Source: Paracoccaceae bacterium
Lineage (GTDB): Bacteria; Pseudomonadota; Alphaproteobacteria; Rhodobacterales; Rhodobacteraceae
Reading direction: 5' to 3'
DNA length: 64,000 bases
Assembly (NCBI GenBank): GCA_958296035.1
Contig: OY282431.1
Location: 3,580,037-3,644,036, forward strand
Shown: piece by piece, positions 9,460-19,373 of the stretch
Layout: every line of letters starts with the position of its first letter
Position numbering within the stretch: the stretch's first letter is position 1
The notes under the pieces: model-generated
The model's input: the letters and a program-made list of their open reading frames with translations, nothing else
The model's database searches: none
Told to the model about the DNA's origin: nothing
Made by a program: the position numbers and the translations under genes

Positions 9460-10641
9460 ATGCCAAGACTCTTTGAAGGGATGTCGAGACTGGGCACCGA
9501 GACAGCGTTCGAGGTGTTGGCAAGGGCGGAGGAGCTGGCTCGCTCAGGACGAGACATTATCAACCTTGGCATTGGGCAACCGGATTTCAAGACTCCTCCA
9601 CATATCGTCGAGGCGGCCGTCCGAGCACTGCGCGACGGTCATCACGGATACACACCAGCGCCGGGAATACCAGGAATCAGGGAAGCTGTTGCACGGGACA
9701 TCTCTGTTTACCGCAGCGTTGAAGTGGACCCGTCGCGTGTCGTTGTCGTTCCCGGGGGCAAGGTAACCATGTTCTTTGCGATCGTAATGTTCGGCAAACC
9801 CGGCGTCGAGATCATGTACCCGAACCCGGGATTTCCGATTTACGAATCGGTGATCAATTTCACCGGTGCCAGGGCAGTTCCAATTCCCCTGCTAGAAGAA
9901 CGGAATTTCTCATTCGATGCGGAGGCAGTTCTGGAAGCTGTCACGCCGGCCACTCGGCTTATAATACTGAACACACCCGCCAACCCGACCGGCGGTGTCG
10001 TTCCGCGAAGCGAAATCGAGAAACTGGTCGCCGGCCTGGTCGAGTATCCCGACGTATTCCTGTTGAGTGACGAAATCTATTGTCGCATGCTTTATGACGG
10101 CCTCGAACATGCCACGCTCCTGGCTTATCCGGAGATTGCCGACCGCGTGATACTACTTGATGGCTGGAGCAAGACATACGCCATGACCGGCTGGCGGCTG
10201 GGATACGCTGTCTGGCCGGCGGAATTGGCAGAATTGGCAACTCGGCTGGCTATCAATTGCCATTCATGTGTTAACGCCCCGACACAATTTGCCGGAATTG
10301 CTGCTCTGGAGGGGCCTCAGGATGCAGTTGGCGATATGGTTGCCGCCTTCGACAAACGCCGTTCAGTGATCGTCGAGGGCTTGAATGCACTACCCGGTGT
10401 ATCCTGCCGTGTGCCCGGCGGTGCATTCTACGCCTTCCCGAATGTAACGGAGACCGGCCTGGACGCCCGCCAGTTCCAGAACCAGCTCCTGGAAACAGCG
10501 GGTGTGGCAACCGTGGCAGGCACGAGTTTTGGAGCCTTTGGTGAGGGCTATGCACGCTTTTCCTATGCCAATAGTGAAGAGAACATTCGAAGAGCGCTTG
10601 AACGAGTGGGAAACCTGCTGGCTGAACAGGAGAATGCGTGA
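9460..10641 (+). CDS. Class I PLP-dependent aminotransferase (aspartate aminotransferase-like)
   Basis: A fold-type I aminotransferase of 393 residues. The start ATG at 9460 is set by the strong Shine-Dalgarno GGAGGAA at 9448-9454; a TTG at 9436 would place that site inside the gene. Visible signatures are INLGIGQPDF, YTPAPGIPGIREAVA, NTPANPTGG (cofactor-contacting Asn), the aspartate in LLSDEIY and the Schiff-base lysine in GWSKTYAMTGWR. The C-terminal arginine segment YARFSYAN is also present. It transfers amino groups between an amino acid and a 2-oxo acid; the specific substrate is unknown. It is a single gene on its strand, followed 7 bases later by a parS site. Confidence 0.92.
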   Translation: MPRLFEGMSRLGTETAFEVLARAEELARSGRDIINLGIGQPDFKTPPHIVEAAVRALRDGHHGYTPAPGIPGIREAVARDISVYRSVEVDPSRVVVVPGGKVTMFFAIVMFGKPGVEIMYPNPGFPIYESVINFTGARAVPIPLLEERNFSFDAEAVLEAVTPATRLIILNTPANPTGGVVPRSEIEKLVAGLVEYPDVFLLSDEIYCRMLYDGLEHATLLAYPEIADRVILLDGWSKTYAMTGWRLGYAVWPAELAELATRLAINCHSCVNAPTQFAGIAALEGPQDAVGDMVAAFDKRRSVIVEGLNALPGVSCRVPGGAFYAFPNVTETGLDARQFQNQLLETAGVATVAGTSFGAFGEGYARFSYANSEENIRRALERVGNLLAEQENA

Positions 10642-10648
10642 CCCCGAT

Positions 10649-10664
10649 TGTTTCACGTGAAACA
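10649..10664. other. parS: parS chromosome-partition site, copy 2
   Basis: A second exact TGTTTCACGTGAAACA palindrome, in the 88-base gap between the convergent ends of the aminotransferase and the hyuB remnant. Two identical 16-bp ParB sites 9.75 kb apart cannot reasonably be chance. Clusters of parS near the origin are the rule in bacteria with ParABS. Confidence 0.93.
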
Positions 10665-10729
10665 CGGGGCAATCAGCATGAAGCCAATGACCGCACCGGA
10701 GCGGCCTGGAAACAGACGGATTGAATCCT

Positions 10730-13075
10730 TCAGAACAGCTCGGGGCGTCGTGACTGGACGGGTTCGGTTGTTCCGTACACGGCTGCGGCATGTTCGACCA
10801 TGGTGCGCCCCTCGGCAGCATCACGGGCAATAGACGCTGGAGGACGGTCCGACGGTGGACCAAAGCCACCCCCTCCCGGTGTTACTATTGAGACCGCCTG
10901 CCCTGCCACCAGGTCAATGGTACCGCAGGGCGCACCTCGTCTGTCACCGATATCCACTATGGTTCCACCCGCAGGTTTGCCGCCGGCAAGCCCCCGGGGG
11001 CGGGACTTGATGCGGGACCCTTCAATCGTAAGGCGACAGGTGCCTTCGACCCGATAGACCCGCCGAATACCTATTCCACCACGAAACCTGCCGGCTCCAG
11101 CAGACCCGTCGGCCAGTTCATATCTGAGGAGGGTGAGCGGGTATTCGGTTTCAAGTGCTTCTACCGGAAGATTGGACGTATTAGTCAGGTGAACATGGAT
11201 GCCCGAAAGACCGTCTGCCACAGGACGGGCACCACCCCCGCCGCCAATTGTATCAAGATACACCCATATGGACCCGTCATCGCGCATTCCATTGAAGATG
11301 GCCCGGTCAGAACCTGCCCACAATGAATTTCTGTTCGCAAGTAGACCGGACAGAGAACAAGGTCATCAGCTTCGGGCAACCAGACAAGGCGGTTTTCGGA
11401 AGGCTCCGGTTGTGATCTGGCAGATCGAGTTGTATCGGCCCGCAACCTGGCTTTGGCAACCTGCCCCACGGCCTCGACGCGCAAGGTAACGAGTTCAAGC
11501 TGCGCTTCCTCAACGGAAAAACCAAATCTCTGTTGGTGAGTAGTTGCAAAGCCGCTGGCCAGATCTTCAAGGGTCGAGCCGGATACCGACCCGCTTTCAA
11601 TAGGGACCTGAAGTTCATAGTTCTGGCCCACCTATCGGAGATCGGCAATGCGCCTCAGCTGGCGATCTGGCGACGGGATTGCCTCGCGCTCAAACCACTG
11701 TCGGGCCCGGTTCTCAAGGGCGTCGAGAATCTGGCCAATGTTATCCAGTTGATCTTTCGAGAGGGGCATGATCCTGCTCCGGGAAAAATCGGCTACCAGA
11801 TCAGTCATCAGCAAACCCAGTGCGCACAAGGCTCCCGGGGCGGGCGGCACGAGGATTAGTGCCATGTCGAGTTCACGAGCCAGTCTGGCGGCATGAAGGG
11901 GTCCGGAACCACCAAATGCCATCAGTCCATACTTCCTTGGATCATGGCCACGCTGCACCGAGATAACACGAATCGCTCTTGCCATACTGGCGGTTGCCAC
12001 CGAAACGATTCCCTGAGCGACTTCGTACAGGTCCAGCCCGAGTTCCACTGCCAGTTCACCGACCGCTGACAGCGCCAGGTACCGGTAGACCGGCATGCGT
12101 CCACCCAGGACGGTTTTCGGATTGAGTGTCTGAAGGACGATGTTGGCGTCGGTTACCGTAGCTGCCGTTCCGCCCTTCCCGTAGCAAGCCGGCCCTGGAT
12201 CGGCACCGGCACTCTCCGGTCCAACTTTCAGCAATCCTCCGCGGTCTACCGTAGCAATCGAGCCACCACCAGCGCCCACCGTATGAATGTCAAGCATCGG
12301 AAACCTGATCGGATATCCATGAACCTCCGCTTCCAGAGATCGTGCGCAGCGGCCCTTGTTCGTGAGAGCAACGTCAGAAGACGTGCCTCCGGCATCAAGG
12401 GTTATGATGTCTTCGAAACCGGCAATGCGGGCAATTTCCTGCGCCGCAGTAACACCGGTGGAGGGTCCGGAAAGGAGAGTTCGTACCGGAAATCTGACGG
12501 CGGTTTCAACACCGATTACATCACCATTGGACTGTGTAATATGCAGCGGTGCACGCAGTCCCGCCTGCTGCAAGCGTTCCTTGAGGCGCATTGCAAAGCG
12601 CTGCATCAGTGGACCAGGGAATGCATTCACGACAGTGGTCGACAAGCGTTCAAATTCCCTGAATTCCGGCGCCACCTCACTGGATAGCGCCACGAAGACA
12701 CCGCCAGGCATCCGGGAGAATTCGGCACCAGCAGCTCTTTCGTGACTACCGTCGAGAAAGCTGTAGAGAAAACAGACAGCCACGGACTCTACGCCGCGCC
12801 GCCTGCCGCACTGCAGCGAGATCAAGGGATGTCTCGACACTGGCATCGGCAAGACGACGTTCAGGGACCTCCAGGCGCAAGTCCCGCGGCACAAGAATGA
12901 TCGGCTTGTCGACCAGCATGTCATAAAGATGAGACCGTCGTTGTCGACCGATCTCAAGGAGGTCCCGAAATCCGTCGCTGGTCAACAGACCGGTGCGGCT
13001 ACCCCGCAATTGAATCAATGCATTGGTGGCAACAGTTGTGCCGTGACCGAAATAGGTCAGCTCGGACACCGGCTC
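10730..13075 (-). pseudogene. hyuA-hyuB (hydantoinase/oxoprolinase) locus, truncated, fused and frameshifted
   Basis: HyuA and HyuB form an ATP-dependent hydantoinase/5-oxoprolinase. Reading leftward, HyuA begins abruptly at the ELTYFGHGTTVATNA motif (about residue 60 of a normal protein) right after the stop of the preceding oxidoreductase gene. It changes frame near 12770-12800 and continues through the actin-like core (ITLDAGGTSSD, VGAGGGSI, GADPGPACYG, FGGSGPLHA). It stops at 11632 and resumes in another frame (MGQNYELQVPI) to about 11340. There it runs directly into the C-terminal 200 residues of HyuB (VYLDTIGGGGGARP, HLTNTSNLPVEALE, GPPSDRPP). So there are two frameshifts, a lost N-terminus and a deletion removing the hyuA end and about two-thirds of hyuB. 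It cannot make a functional enzyme. Confidence 0.88.
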
Positions 13076-13090
13076 GCCAGCCCACCGCAG

Positions 13091-14437
13091 TCAGTCTCCC
13101 TGTACCTGACCATTGCCTCCGACCGAGGGTGTCGAGTGGCTTTCAAATCGCGACATCCGAAATGGATGCGGGTCAACGCATGGTTTATCCCCGACGATCA
13201 ACTGTGCCATCAGCTTGCCGGCCCCTGGACCTATACCGAATCCGTGACCTGAAAATCCGGAAGCAACAAAGAGGCCAGGAATCGCTGATACCCGGCCAAC
13301 GACCGGAATCTCGTCCGGCGTTACATCAATCATGCCGGCCCATTCCGTCGTGATCTTCGCCGCCGAAAAAGCCGGGAATGCCCTGCGAAGCGAAAGCAGC
13401 AACTTGCGATTCAATTTCCGGGCAGGTGATGGGTCAAGAATGCGCGTTGTCTCGAAAGGAGACGGCTGATCAGGCTGCCAACGGCGTTTCATGGCAACTT
13501 CGTTGATGAATTGTCGGCCCACTGACACTCGGAATTGTCGCCGATTGCGCTTCAGGAGCGGCAAGAATTCTGGCAACAGACGAAAACTGTCCGGAACGAC
13601 GGGTGCGAGGATGGTGTTGCGTAGGGCGACCGTAAATCCACCATCAAGCCGTCGGCGAAAGGCAAAATCTCCGCCCCCTACAGGCATTTCCGGAAGTCCG
13701 GCAAGGGCACCAATGCGGGCCGCTGTCCCGTGGACCTTCAACTGCGGGAACTGCACCGCGAGATTGCCCAGAAAAAGACGTGACCAGGCACCGCCCGCGA
13801 CAACAAGGCGATCACATGACACAACACCCTTTTCGGTCAGGGCTGCGGTAACCTGACCTGCCGATGTTTCAATCCCACGTACAGCGCAGCCGGTAACAAT
13901 CCTGACACCCAGACGGGCTGCCGCCCCGGCCATTGCCGGCACGGCGAGATCGGGCTCGGCACCACCATCGGAGGAGGTAAACAGCCCCATACGAAAACCG
14001 GCTGCTGCTCCGGGGCATCGTTTCAGAATCCCGGATGGACCCAGTATCGCCTGCGGAAGACCGAATTCGCGGCCCGTTCGGGCCCACGCCTCGGCCTTGC
14101 GGACCTCGTTGTCGGTGCGGCAGAGATAGGTGATCCCGGTTTGACGAAATCCCGTGTCGATGCCAAAGTCCGTTTCGAAGCGGCGCCAAAGCATGAGACT
14201 CTCGATGGCCAGAGGCATTTCGACCGGGTCACGTCCCATTTGCCGTACCCAGCCCCAGTTGCGTGAGGACTGCTCACAGGCGATCCGGCCCTTTTCGCAG
14301 AGGCAAACACGCATCCCCCTCCTGGCCAGGAAAAGAGCCGAGCAGACACCGACAATGCCGCCGCCTACAATGACGACGTCTGCGGACTTTGGAAGACTGG
14401 CCCTGGAGTAGGCTTCGAATGGTGGATCAGGCGACAT
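13091..14437 (-). CDS. FAD-dependent oxidoreductase of the D-amino-acid oxidase (DAO) family
   Basis: A 448-residue flavoprotein. The Rossmann FAD-binding motif VVIVGGGIVGVCSALFLARRG is near residue 21, followed by the acidic CEKG strand end. SRNWGWVRQMGRD matches the substrate-binding segment of DadA/glycine-oxidase-like members. The C-terminal FAD-closing motif SGFSGHGFGIGPGAGKLMA is near residue 402. It probably oxidises a D-amino acid or an N-substituted amino acid. In related genomes such genes sit with hydantoinase genes, whose remnants follow immediately here, and an SDR precedes 22 bases upstream on the same strand. The last residues (GGNGQVQGD) are unlike the family end and may derive from the deletion that removed the start of hyuA. 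Confidence 0.87.
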   Translation of the reverse strand: MSPDPPFEAYSRASLPKSADVVIVGGGIVGVCSALFLARRGMRVCLCEKGRIACEQSSRNWGWVRQMGRDPVEMPLAIESLMLWRRFETDFGIDTGFRQTGITYLCRTDNEVRKAEAWARTGREFGLPQAILGPSGILKRCPGAAAGFRMGLFTSSDGGAEPDLAVPAMAGAAARLGVRIVTGCAVRGIETSAGQVTAALTEKGVVSCDRLVVAGGAWSRLFLGNLAVQFPQLKVHGTAARIGALAGLPEMPVGGGDFAFRRRLDGGFTVALRNTILAPVVPDSFRLLPEFLPLLKRNRRQFRVSVGRQFINEVAMKRRWQPDQPSPFETTRILDPSPARKLNRKLLLSLRRAFPAFSAAKITTEWAGMIDVTPDEIPVVGRVSAIPGLFVASGFSGHGFGIGPGAGKLMAQLIVGDKPCVDPHPFRMSRFESHSTPSVGGNGQVQGD

Positions 14438-14459
14438 GGATGCGAACCCGCCAGCGGTG

Positions 14460-15176
14460 TCAAACCATGTCTTCGCGACGACAGTTGATCAGCAACTCCG
14501 CCACAGCAGCGTTGTTGGGTAGTTCAATCGTTGTTCGAACCAGACGGGCAAGTGTTTCGGGTTGGATCATCTCGTCCGGCGTAATCTTGTCGCTGTAGGC
14601 ACTCATATCGGTCTTGACGAAACTCGGGCAGATGGCCGTGGCGCGCACACCCTTGTCCCAGGTGACATGACGCACAGTGTGGGTGAGCCCCATCATGGCA
14701 AACTTGGTCATGTTATATCCGACGAAGCCGTTACGCACCCTTTTTCCCGACATCGACACGATATTCACGATGCGTCCCCTGCCGGATCTTTCAAGATGTG
14801 GAAGGCAAAGGCGTATCAACCGCAGTGGCGCCTTGACATTCACCGTCCAAAGACGGTCCAGCGCCGCCTCGTTATCGTCATGAAGCGTAACCTGTTCGCC
14901 GGAGCCGGCGTTGTTGACCAGGGCGTCGATGCGGCCGAAACGGTCCACTGTGGTGTTGACCCAATCTTCCGCGGTGTCACTTCTGAACGCATCGAATGCG
15001 GCGTGAAGCCGTTTTCTGTCCGGTCTCCCATGGATTGTTGCAAGGGAGTCAGGCTGTCTGGACCCAAGGCTGACACAATAGTCGTGTTCTATCAACTCCC
15101 GTGCAATTGCAGCACCGATGCCGCGATTGCTTCCCGACACCAGAACCACTGAATTCTGCGGAATGCTCCTTTCCAT
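14460..15176 (-). CDS. Short-chain dehydrogenase/reductase
   Basis: A classical SDR of 238 residues. It has the nucleotide-binding motif VSGSNRGIG, the structural NNAG, the catalytic Ser in NIVSMSGK and the YxxxK pair as YNMTK. The start at 15176 (MERSIPQ) is favoured because a GAGGAG ribosome-binding site lies 10 bases upstream; an upstream ATG at 15194 would overlap that site. It reduces or oxidises an alcohol/ketone with NAD(P). The substrate is unknown, but the location ahead of the DAO-family gene and the hyuAB relic suggests one former catabolic operon. Sequence appears intact. Confidence 0.9.
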   Translation of the reverse strand: MERSIPQNSVVLVSGSNRGIGAAIARELIEHDYCVSLGSRQPDSLATIHGRPDRKRLHAAFDAFRSDTAEDWVNTTVDRFGRIDALVNNAGSGEQVTLHDDNEAALDRLWTVNVKAPLRLIRLCLPHLERSGRGRIVNIVSMSGKRVRNGFVGYNMTKFAMMGLTHTVRHVTWDKGVRATAICPSFVKTDMSAYSDKITPDEMIQPETLARLVRTTIELPNNAAVAELLINCRREDMV

Positions 15177-15737
15177 TATTTTTCGTCTCCTCATCAGGAA
15201 GCGATCTACCCGAGATCGTTACGAAACGGTTTTGTTCATTTGGCAAGCAGAAATGCGCTGGATACCAACCACCCAACCTTTACAAGGCATTCCTGCCAAG
15301 GCAATCAAAGACAGGCAAAGTCCTCAACGCCCACAGCACGAACCGCAGTGGTCGCATTCTCGCGGTCAAATACACTTCGAATACCGACGTGCCGTTGCCG
15401 TGAGCGTCGCTGACTTTCATGCATGAGCTTCACCGCTGGTTTCAGGAAGTGCAATCGGCACAAGCTCTGCGAACGGACTGGGGGCGCCAATGGATTTGTC
15501 GGCTGACGGCCGCCCGCTCTGTTGAATGGCAGCGGTCTAGAGGCCGAAGCTGAATCGTTGACAGCAACGCAAACGGTTCTTTCAACAGGAATGTAACCGC
15601 TGGTTGGTGACAACCGCCACTTCGATCGTCTGCGCTCATGCTGACGAGTGTCGTGGTCACGGTTTTAGACCAAAAGGGTGCTGGCAATGTGCTCCATCCG
15701 CGGCAACCACAATCTACTACTATCGAGAGAACAAGAT
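15177..15737. other. Divergent intergenic region, no gene recognised
   Basis: About 560 bases between the leftward SDR gene and the rightward TRAP receptor relic. Small open frames occur but none resembles a known family. Promoters for both directions would be expected here. Confidence 0.4.
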
Positions 15738-16590
15738 ATGAAATAGCCATGGGTCAGGATACTGGCGCTGGCAAGCGGTATGGCAGCAGCCACCCTGATG
15801 ACGCAGAATGTGGCAGCAGAGGCGGTCAAACGGGATGTGGCCGACGAATATGGCGAGCAGGCACTGACGGGCCAGTCATCCACATACTGCCTTGCCGAAT
15901 TCGACAAACTTGCCGGCGGCACACTTGAGATCACCTGTCAGGGTGGAGGCGCACCGGGGTACAAATCCGTGGATCATTTCGATGCTGTCCAGGATGGCGC
16001 TGTACAATCTGCGGTTACCCTGCTGACCCAGCCTGGCGGCATCGACCCGTATTTTCAATCTCAGCTCATTGCCATTTATCGCCAGTACACCGGAACAGGC
16101 TTACCAACTGTGGCAGACAGCCCGCCCGGAATATGAGAGGATTTGTGCCGAGAACAACATGGTACTGTGGTGGGCAATGCCCAATCCACCGAGCGGCATT
16201 CATGCCAGGATGCCGATAACGTCCCCGGAAGCTCTGGCGAGATTGCGTATTCGAACCTATGATGAAAGTGGCGCAAATGCCTTGATCGCTGCAGGAGCGG
16301 CCCCGATTCAGATCGCCTGGTCAGATCTGGTTCCACAATTGTCGACCGGAGGTATCGACGCGGTCCTGACCGTGGCTGACGGCGGAAAACAACTGTCAAT
16401 TCGGGATAACGTGAGCGACTTTAACGAACTCAACTATGCCATGGCACTGTTTGCTGCGCATGTAAACAAGGATGAATTCAACAAGCCTCCCGAACAGGCA
16501 AAGCAGGCCTTGATGGATAAAATGGCGATCTTTGACGCCCTTAACCGGGAACTCATGGGGAATTATATACAACAGTTGACACATCATGTC
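15738..16590 (+). pseudogene. TRAP transporter solute receptor (DctP family), broken
   Basis: DctP proteins bind organic acids in the periplasm for TRAP transporters. The frame opens ATG AAA at 15738 but has a TAG as third codon. It then continues with a signal-peptide-like VRILALASGMAAATLMTQNVAAEA. The mature part includes GYKSVDHFDAVQDGAVQ, typical of this family. Near 16080-16110 the frame shifts, and the protein resumes at MPFIASTPEQAYQLW through GAAPIQIAWSDLVPQLSTGGIDAV and FAAHVNKDEFNK. It ends about 40-60 residues early, where a TnpB relic on the other strand begins. No DctQ/DctM genes are adjacent. Three independent lesions make loss of function nearly certain. Confidence 0.85.
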
Positions 16591-16895
16591 GCCACTGTAC
16601 CCGTTTCACGGGTCACGGAGGTTGCCAGAGCAAACGCCTCTCGCCGTGCAGAAGCCCCGATCCCGGCGGCCATGATGGTGCGGGCCGCATTCAGGTTCGC
16701 ATGATCCGCATGGCCGCAAGCCACGCATCTGAACGTCCTGCCCTGGCAGGACGCCTGGTGAGCATCCGCGCAGGAATGACAGGTCTGTGGAGTACAGGCA
16801 GGGTAGATTTCGACAACCCTGCCCTTGTAGGCAAGCCTCTGCCACAACCGGTGCCAGTATGCCGCGATTGAGACCGGACCTGGCTTTCACATGCG
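16584..16895 (-). pseudogene. TnpB (IS200/IS605 family) C-terminal remnant
   Basis: The minus strand encodes the last 100 or so residues of an IS605-type TnpB, the RNA-guided nuclease that is an ancestor of Cas12. Visible parts are VKARSGLNRGILA in one frame, then LAYKGRVVEIYP and the four-cysteine zinc ribbon (QTCHSCA ... FRCVACGHADHANLNAA) in the next. The N-terminal two-thirds, including the first RuvC aspartate, are missing, and there is a frameshift between the two pieces near 16840. The element has replaced the 3' end of the dctP gene. Neither TnpA nor a clear element end was found. Confidence 0.8.
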
Positions 16896-17105
16896 TGCCG
16901 GGTTTCTCTGCCGTTCCCCTGGCAGATCACGATTATGGCAGCACTTTCCTTATACCTGCTGCTATGTGTCGTGAGCATGTTGCTGGTTATCTTTCCTGGC
17001 ATCGCCCTGTGGCATCCTGGATTGCCCTGACCGCTTCGGCCAGGCGGCCAACGCTTGAGGGCCCTGTCCGGGCCCGTCAGAAAGGGTCCGTATTGCTGGA
17101 AACAA

Positions 17106-18134
17106 TCAACCGGACTTGCGCCGCAATTCGGTGGCAGGGTTGCCGCAGGCATGGCCAAGCCGCCCAAGCACGTCATAGCCGAGTTGCCACAATATGTGCA
17201 GTATGTCGATTGGAACCCAATTCTCGGCAATCCTGTTGTTTTCGAGACGGTAGAAGTCCATGACCCGCATATTTACCGTCTTGCCCGAGGCCGGCAGTCC
17301 GAGCCATTCACCGAGATGGGTGCATGTGACCGACGGCCAACCACCTGTTACTGCGAAGTTGCCATCTCCTATGCGAACATAGTGTCCTGCCCCGCGACGA
17401 TCGGGAAAGCCGTTCAGGAAAGGGATTTGGTGATGGACTCGAAAGCCGTACAGGCGGCGAGTCATGCCTATTCCACTGGCAGCATAGTACTGAAAGTTTT
17501 GCGTCCAGTAATGCTCGAGCGGCATCGACTCGATACGGATGCCATCAAAATCATGCAGGGCCTTTTGCATCTCCAGAACGAGTTCAAGCGAAGTCTTTCC
17601 CTGTGCAGGGTCAACACCGTTGACTGCACCGTCGAGTGTAGCTGGCGCCGGCCACATGCCCTCTGCACCAAGTGAAGGTGCCAGGGGCCACCTGCCTGTC
17701 TGCCGGATCAGGTCCAGGAGGTCGAACAATACCCAGGAATGAGCAATCTTGCCATTGACCAGGCGGTGAACTTCGCAGCTGCGCAGATGGACAACGCCAT
17801 GGGTTGGCAGGACCGAAAGAAAAGGGCGACAAAATGTACCCTGGTAATGACAAAACGAAGCCACCAGCGGTCTGCCTTCAACAGCCATCGAGGTTCGTTC
17901 ATCTCCCTTGCATTCGCCAGCCACCAGAATTGAGTTGCGCCTCTCCATGTCAGGGAGTGCCCGGCGCAGTTGCCTCCAGACATCGGCAATGGCTTCAACA
18001 CCGTTTTTTTCATTCAGTGGATGGCTGCCCCACCAACGGGCATCGCTGTGATAGCATTGCTCGACGGCACGCCCAGTAGCCAGGTCCTGAAGCAGTGTCC
18101 GTGCTGACACCTTGATGTCGCCCAAACGGCTCAC
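17106..18134 (-). CDS. Tandem SnoaL/NTF2-like domain protein (polyketide cyclase-like)
   Basis: A 342-residue protein made of two NTF2-like alpha+beta barrel domains. Domain 1 covers about residues 10-150, with WWGSHPLNEKNG and CEVHRLVNGKIAHSWVLFDLLDLIRQTG. Domain 2 covers about 185-325, with YYAASGIGMTR, GNFAVTGGWPSVTCTH and FYRLENNRIAENWVPIDILHILWQLG. The repeated pattern (R.E.NGKIxESWxxxDxLxLxxQLG) is typical of SnoaL-like ester cyclases and dehydratases. The reaction is unknown. No signal peptide is seen. The gene lies 13 bases after the epimerase-like gene on the same strand, suggesting joint transcription and perhaps a joint carbohydrate-acid pathway. Confidence 0.78.
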   Translation of the reverse strand: MSRLGDIKVSARTLLQDLATGRAVEQCYHSDARWWGSHPLNEKNGVEAIADVWRQLRRALPDMERRNSILVAGECKGDERTSMAVEGRPLVASFCHYQGTFCRPFLSVLPTHGVVHLRSCEVHRLVNGKIAHSWVLFDLLDLIRQTGRWPLAPSLGAEGMWPAPATLDGAVNGVDPAQGKTSLELVLEMQKALHDFDGIRIESMPLEHYWTQNFQYYAASGIGMTRRLYGFRVHHQIPFLNGFPDRRGAGHYVRIGDGNFAVTGGWPSVTCTHLGEWLGLPASGKTVNMRVMDFYRLENNRIAENWVPIDILHILWQLGYDVLGRLGHACGNPATELRRKSG

Positions 18135-18147
18135 TCTGCGCTACCGA

Positions 18148-19170
18148 TCAGCACTTGGCAGACAGTTTCGGCACGCATCGAATTGCTTGTTCTGCGGGCG
18201 GTGCCAGATCATCCTCGATATAGGCCATGACGATGTCCCGAAAGCGGTGGTCAGCCTCGAAGCCAAGATCAGCGGCGCGCTCGGTCTCGAATTCCTCTGC
18301 CCAGCTGGCAACGATACGACCGACAAGAGGATCGGGTTCCATTCGTATGCGGGCAACGGCCTTGTTGCCACCGACACTGCGCAGGACTTCGATCTGTTCT
18401 TCGACAGTACAGGACAGTGAGGGCATGTTGAGGGCGCGACGACCCTCCAGTAACGAAGTATCCAGACTTGCCGCATGGGCAAAAAACGCCGCTGCCCGTC
18501 GCGGGGAAGCATGCATGTGTCGGACCGTCGTTGCTATCGGGAGTATGGTGGTTCTTCCGTTGAGCGGTTCCCGAATGATGCTCGAAAAACAGGAAGAAGC
18601 GGCGGCGTTTGGTGTTCCCGGACGCACTGTTATGGTCGGTAGCCGGAGACACATCCCGTCCACATAACCCTTGCGACTGAAATCACAAACCAGCATTTCG
18701 GATGCCAACTTCTGGGCACCGTAGGAGGACTGTGGTTCACATATGCGATCGTCAGTAACCGGACCATGAAAAGGCGGGCCATAGACGGCGACCGACGATG
18801 CAAAGACAAGGCGCGGTCGGTACTGTCCCCGACTCGCAAGATGCTCCACTCTGAAGGCCTCAAGCACTGTCCAGATGGCATGCAGATTTTCGTTCCAGCC
18901 CCGGGTGAAATTCCGTTCCGCGTCCGCAGAAACGACTGCCGCGAGATAGAAAACGACATCCGGTCTTCGCTGCGCCAGATTCATGGCACTTGTCTCGTCA
19001 CCCGCATCGCCGACAATCTGCTCACGACATACAGCGCCTGCTTCGGGAAATGCCAGATCAAACAGGATCAACGGCTCAACAGCAGCGCCTGCCAAACCGC
19101 ATGTGTTCAGGTTTCGGGCGATTTTCTGCCCGATCATGCCTCCACCGCCGATGATCAATACCGATTTCAC
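18148..19170 (-). CDS. NAD-dependent epimerase/dehydratase family, D-erythronate dehydrogenase (DenD)-like
   Basis: An extended-SDR enzyme of about 340 residues. The N-terminal motif GGGGMIGQKIA binds NAD. SSVAVYG supplies the catalytic Ser, and YGAQK is the YxxxK motif near residue 155. The stretch LRLPTITVRPGTPNAAAS is characteristic of the DenD branch, which oxidises D-erythronate to 2-oxo-tetronate. I favour the GTG at 19170, just before KSVLIIGGGG, because the 20 residues upstream (from an ATG at 19230) are not family-like. The NTF2-like gene follows 13 bases later. The full DenD pathway (kinase, aldolase) is not present nearby. Confidence 0.8.
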   Translation of the reverse strand: MKSVLIIGGGGMIGQKIARNLNTCGLAGAAVEPLILFDLAFPEAGAVCREQIVGDAGDETSAMNLAQRRPDVVFYLAAVVSADAERNFTRGWNENLHAIWTVLEAFRVEHLASRGQYRPRLVFASSVAVYGPPFHGPVTDDRICEPQSSYGAQKLASEMLVCDFSRKGYVDGMCLRLPTITVRPGTPNAAASSCFSSIIREPLNGRTTILPIATTVRHMHASPRRAAAFFAHAASLDTSLLEGRRALNMPSLSCTVEEQIEVLRSVGGNKAVARIRMEPDPLVGRIVASWAEEFETERAADLGFEADHRFRDIVMAYIEDDLAPPAEQAIRCVPKLSAKC

Positions 19171-19373
19171 GGGGTCCGCACCCGGCAGGTGCCGGCAGTC
19201 CTGGAATACGCCTCCGGAATACTGCTGCAATCCGACCGTAACTGCCGGCCGGCGATGGCGCCTTGATCTGGAATTCCTGCCGAAAATGTCGCAAGGGATA
19301 GCGCTGTTTCAGGAGTGCCAGCTACCGCAGTGTTGCTTGCCCCACGTTCAAAGTCCGCAAATGGAGCCAGAAA

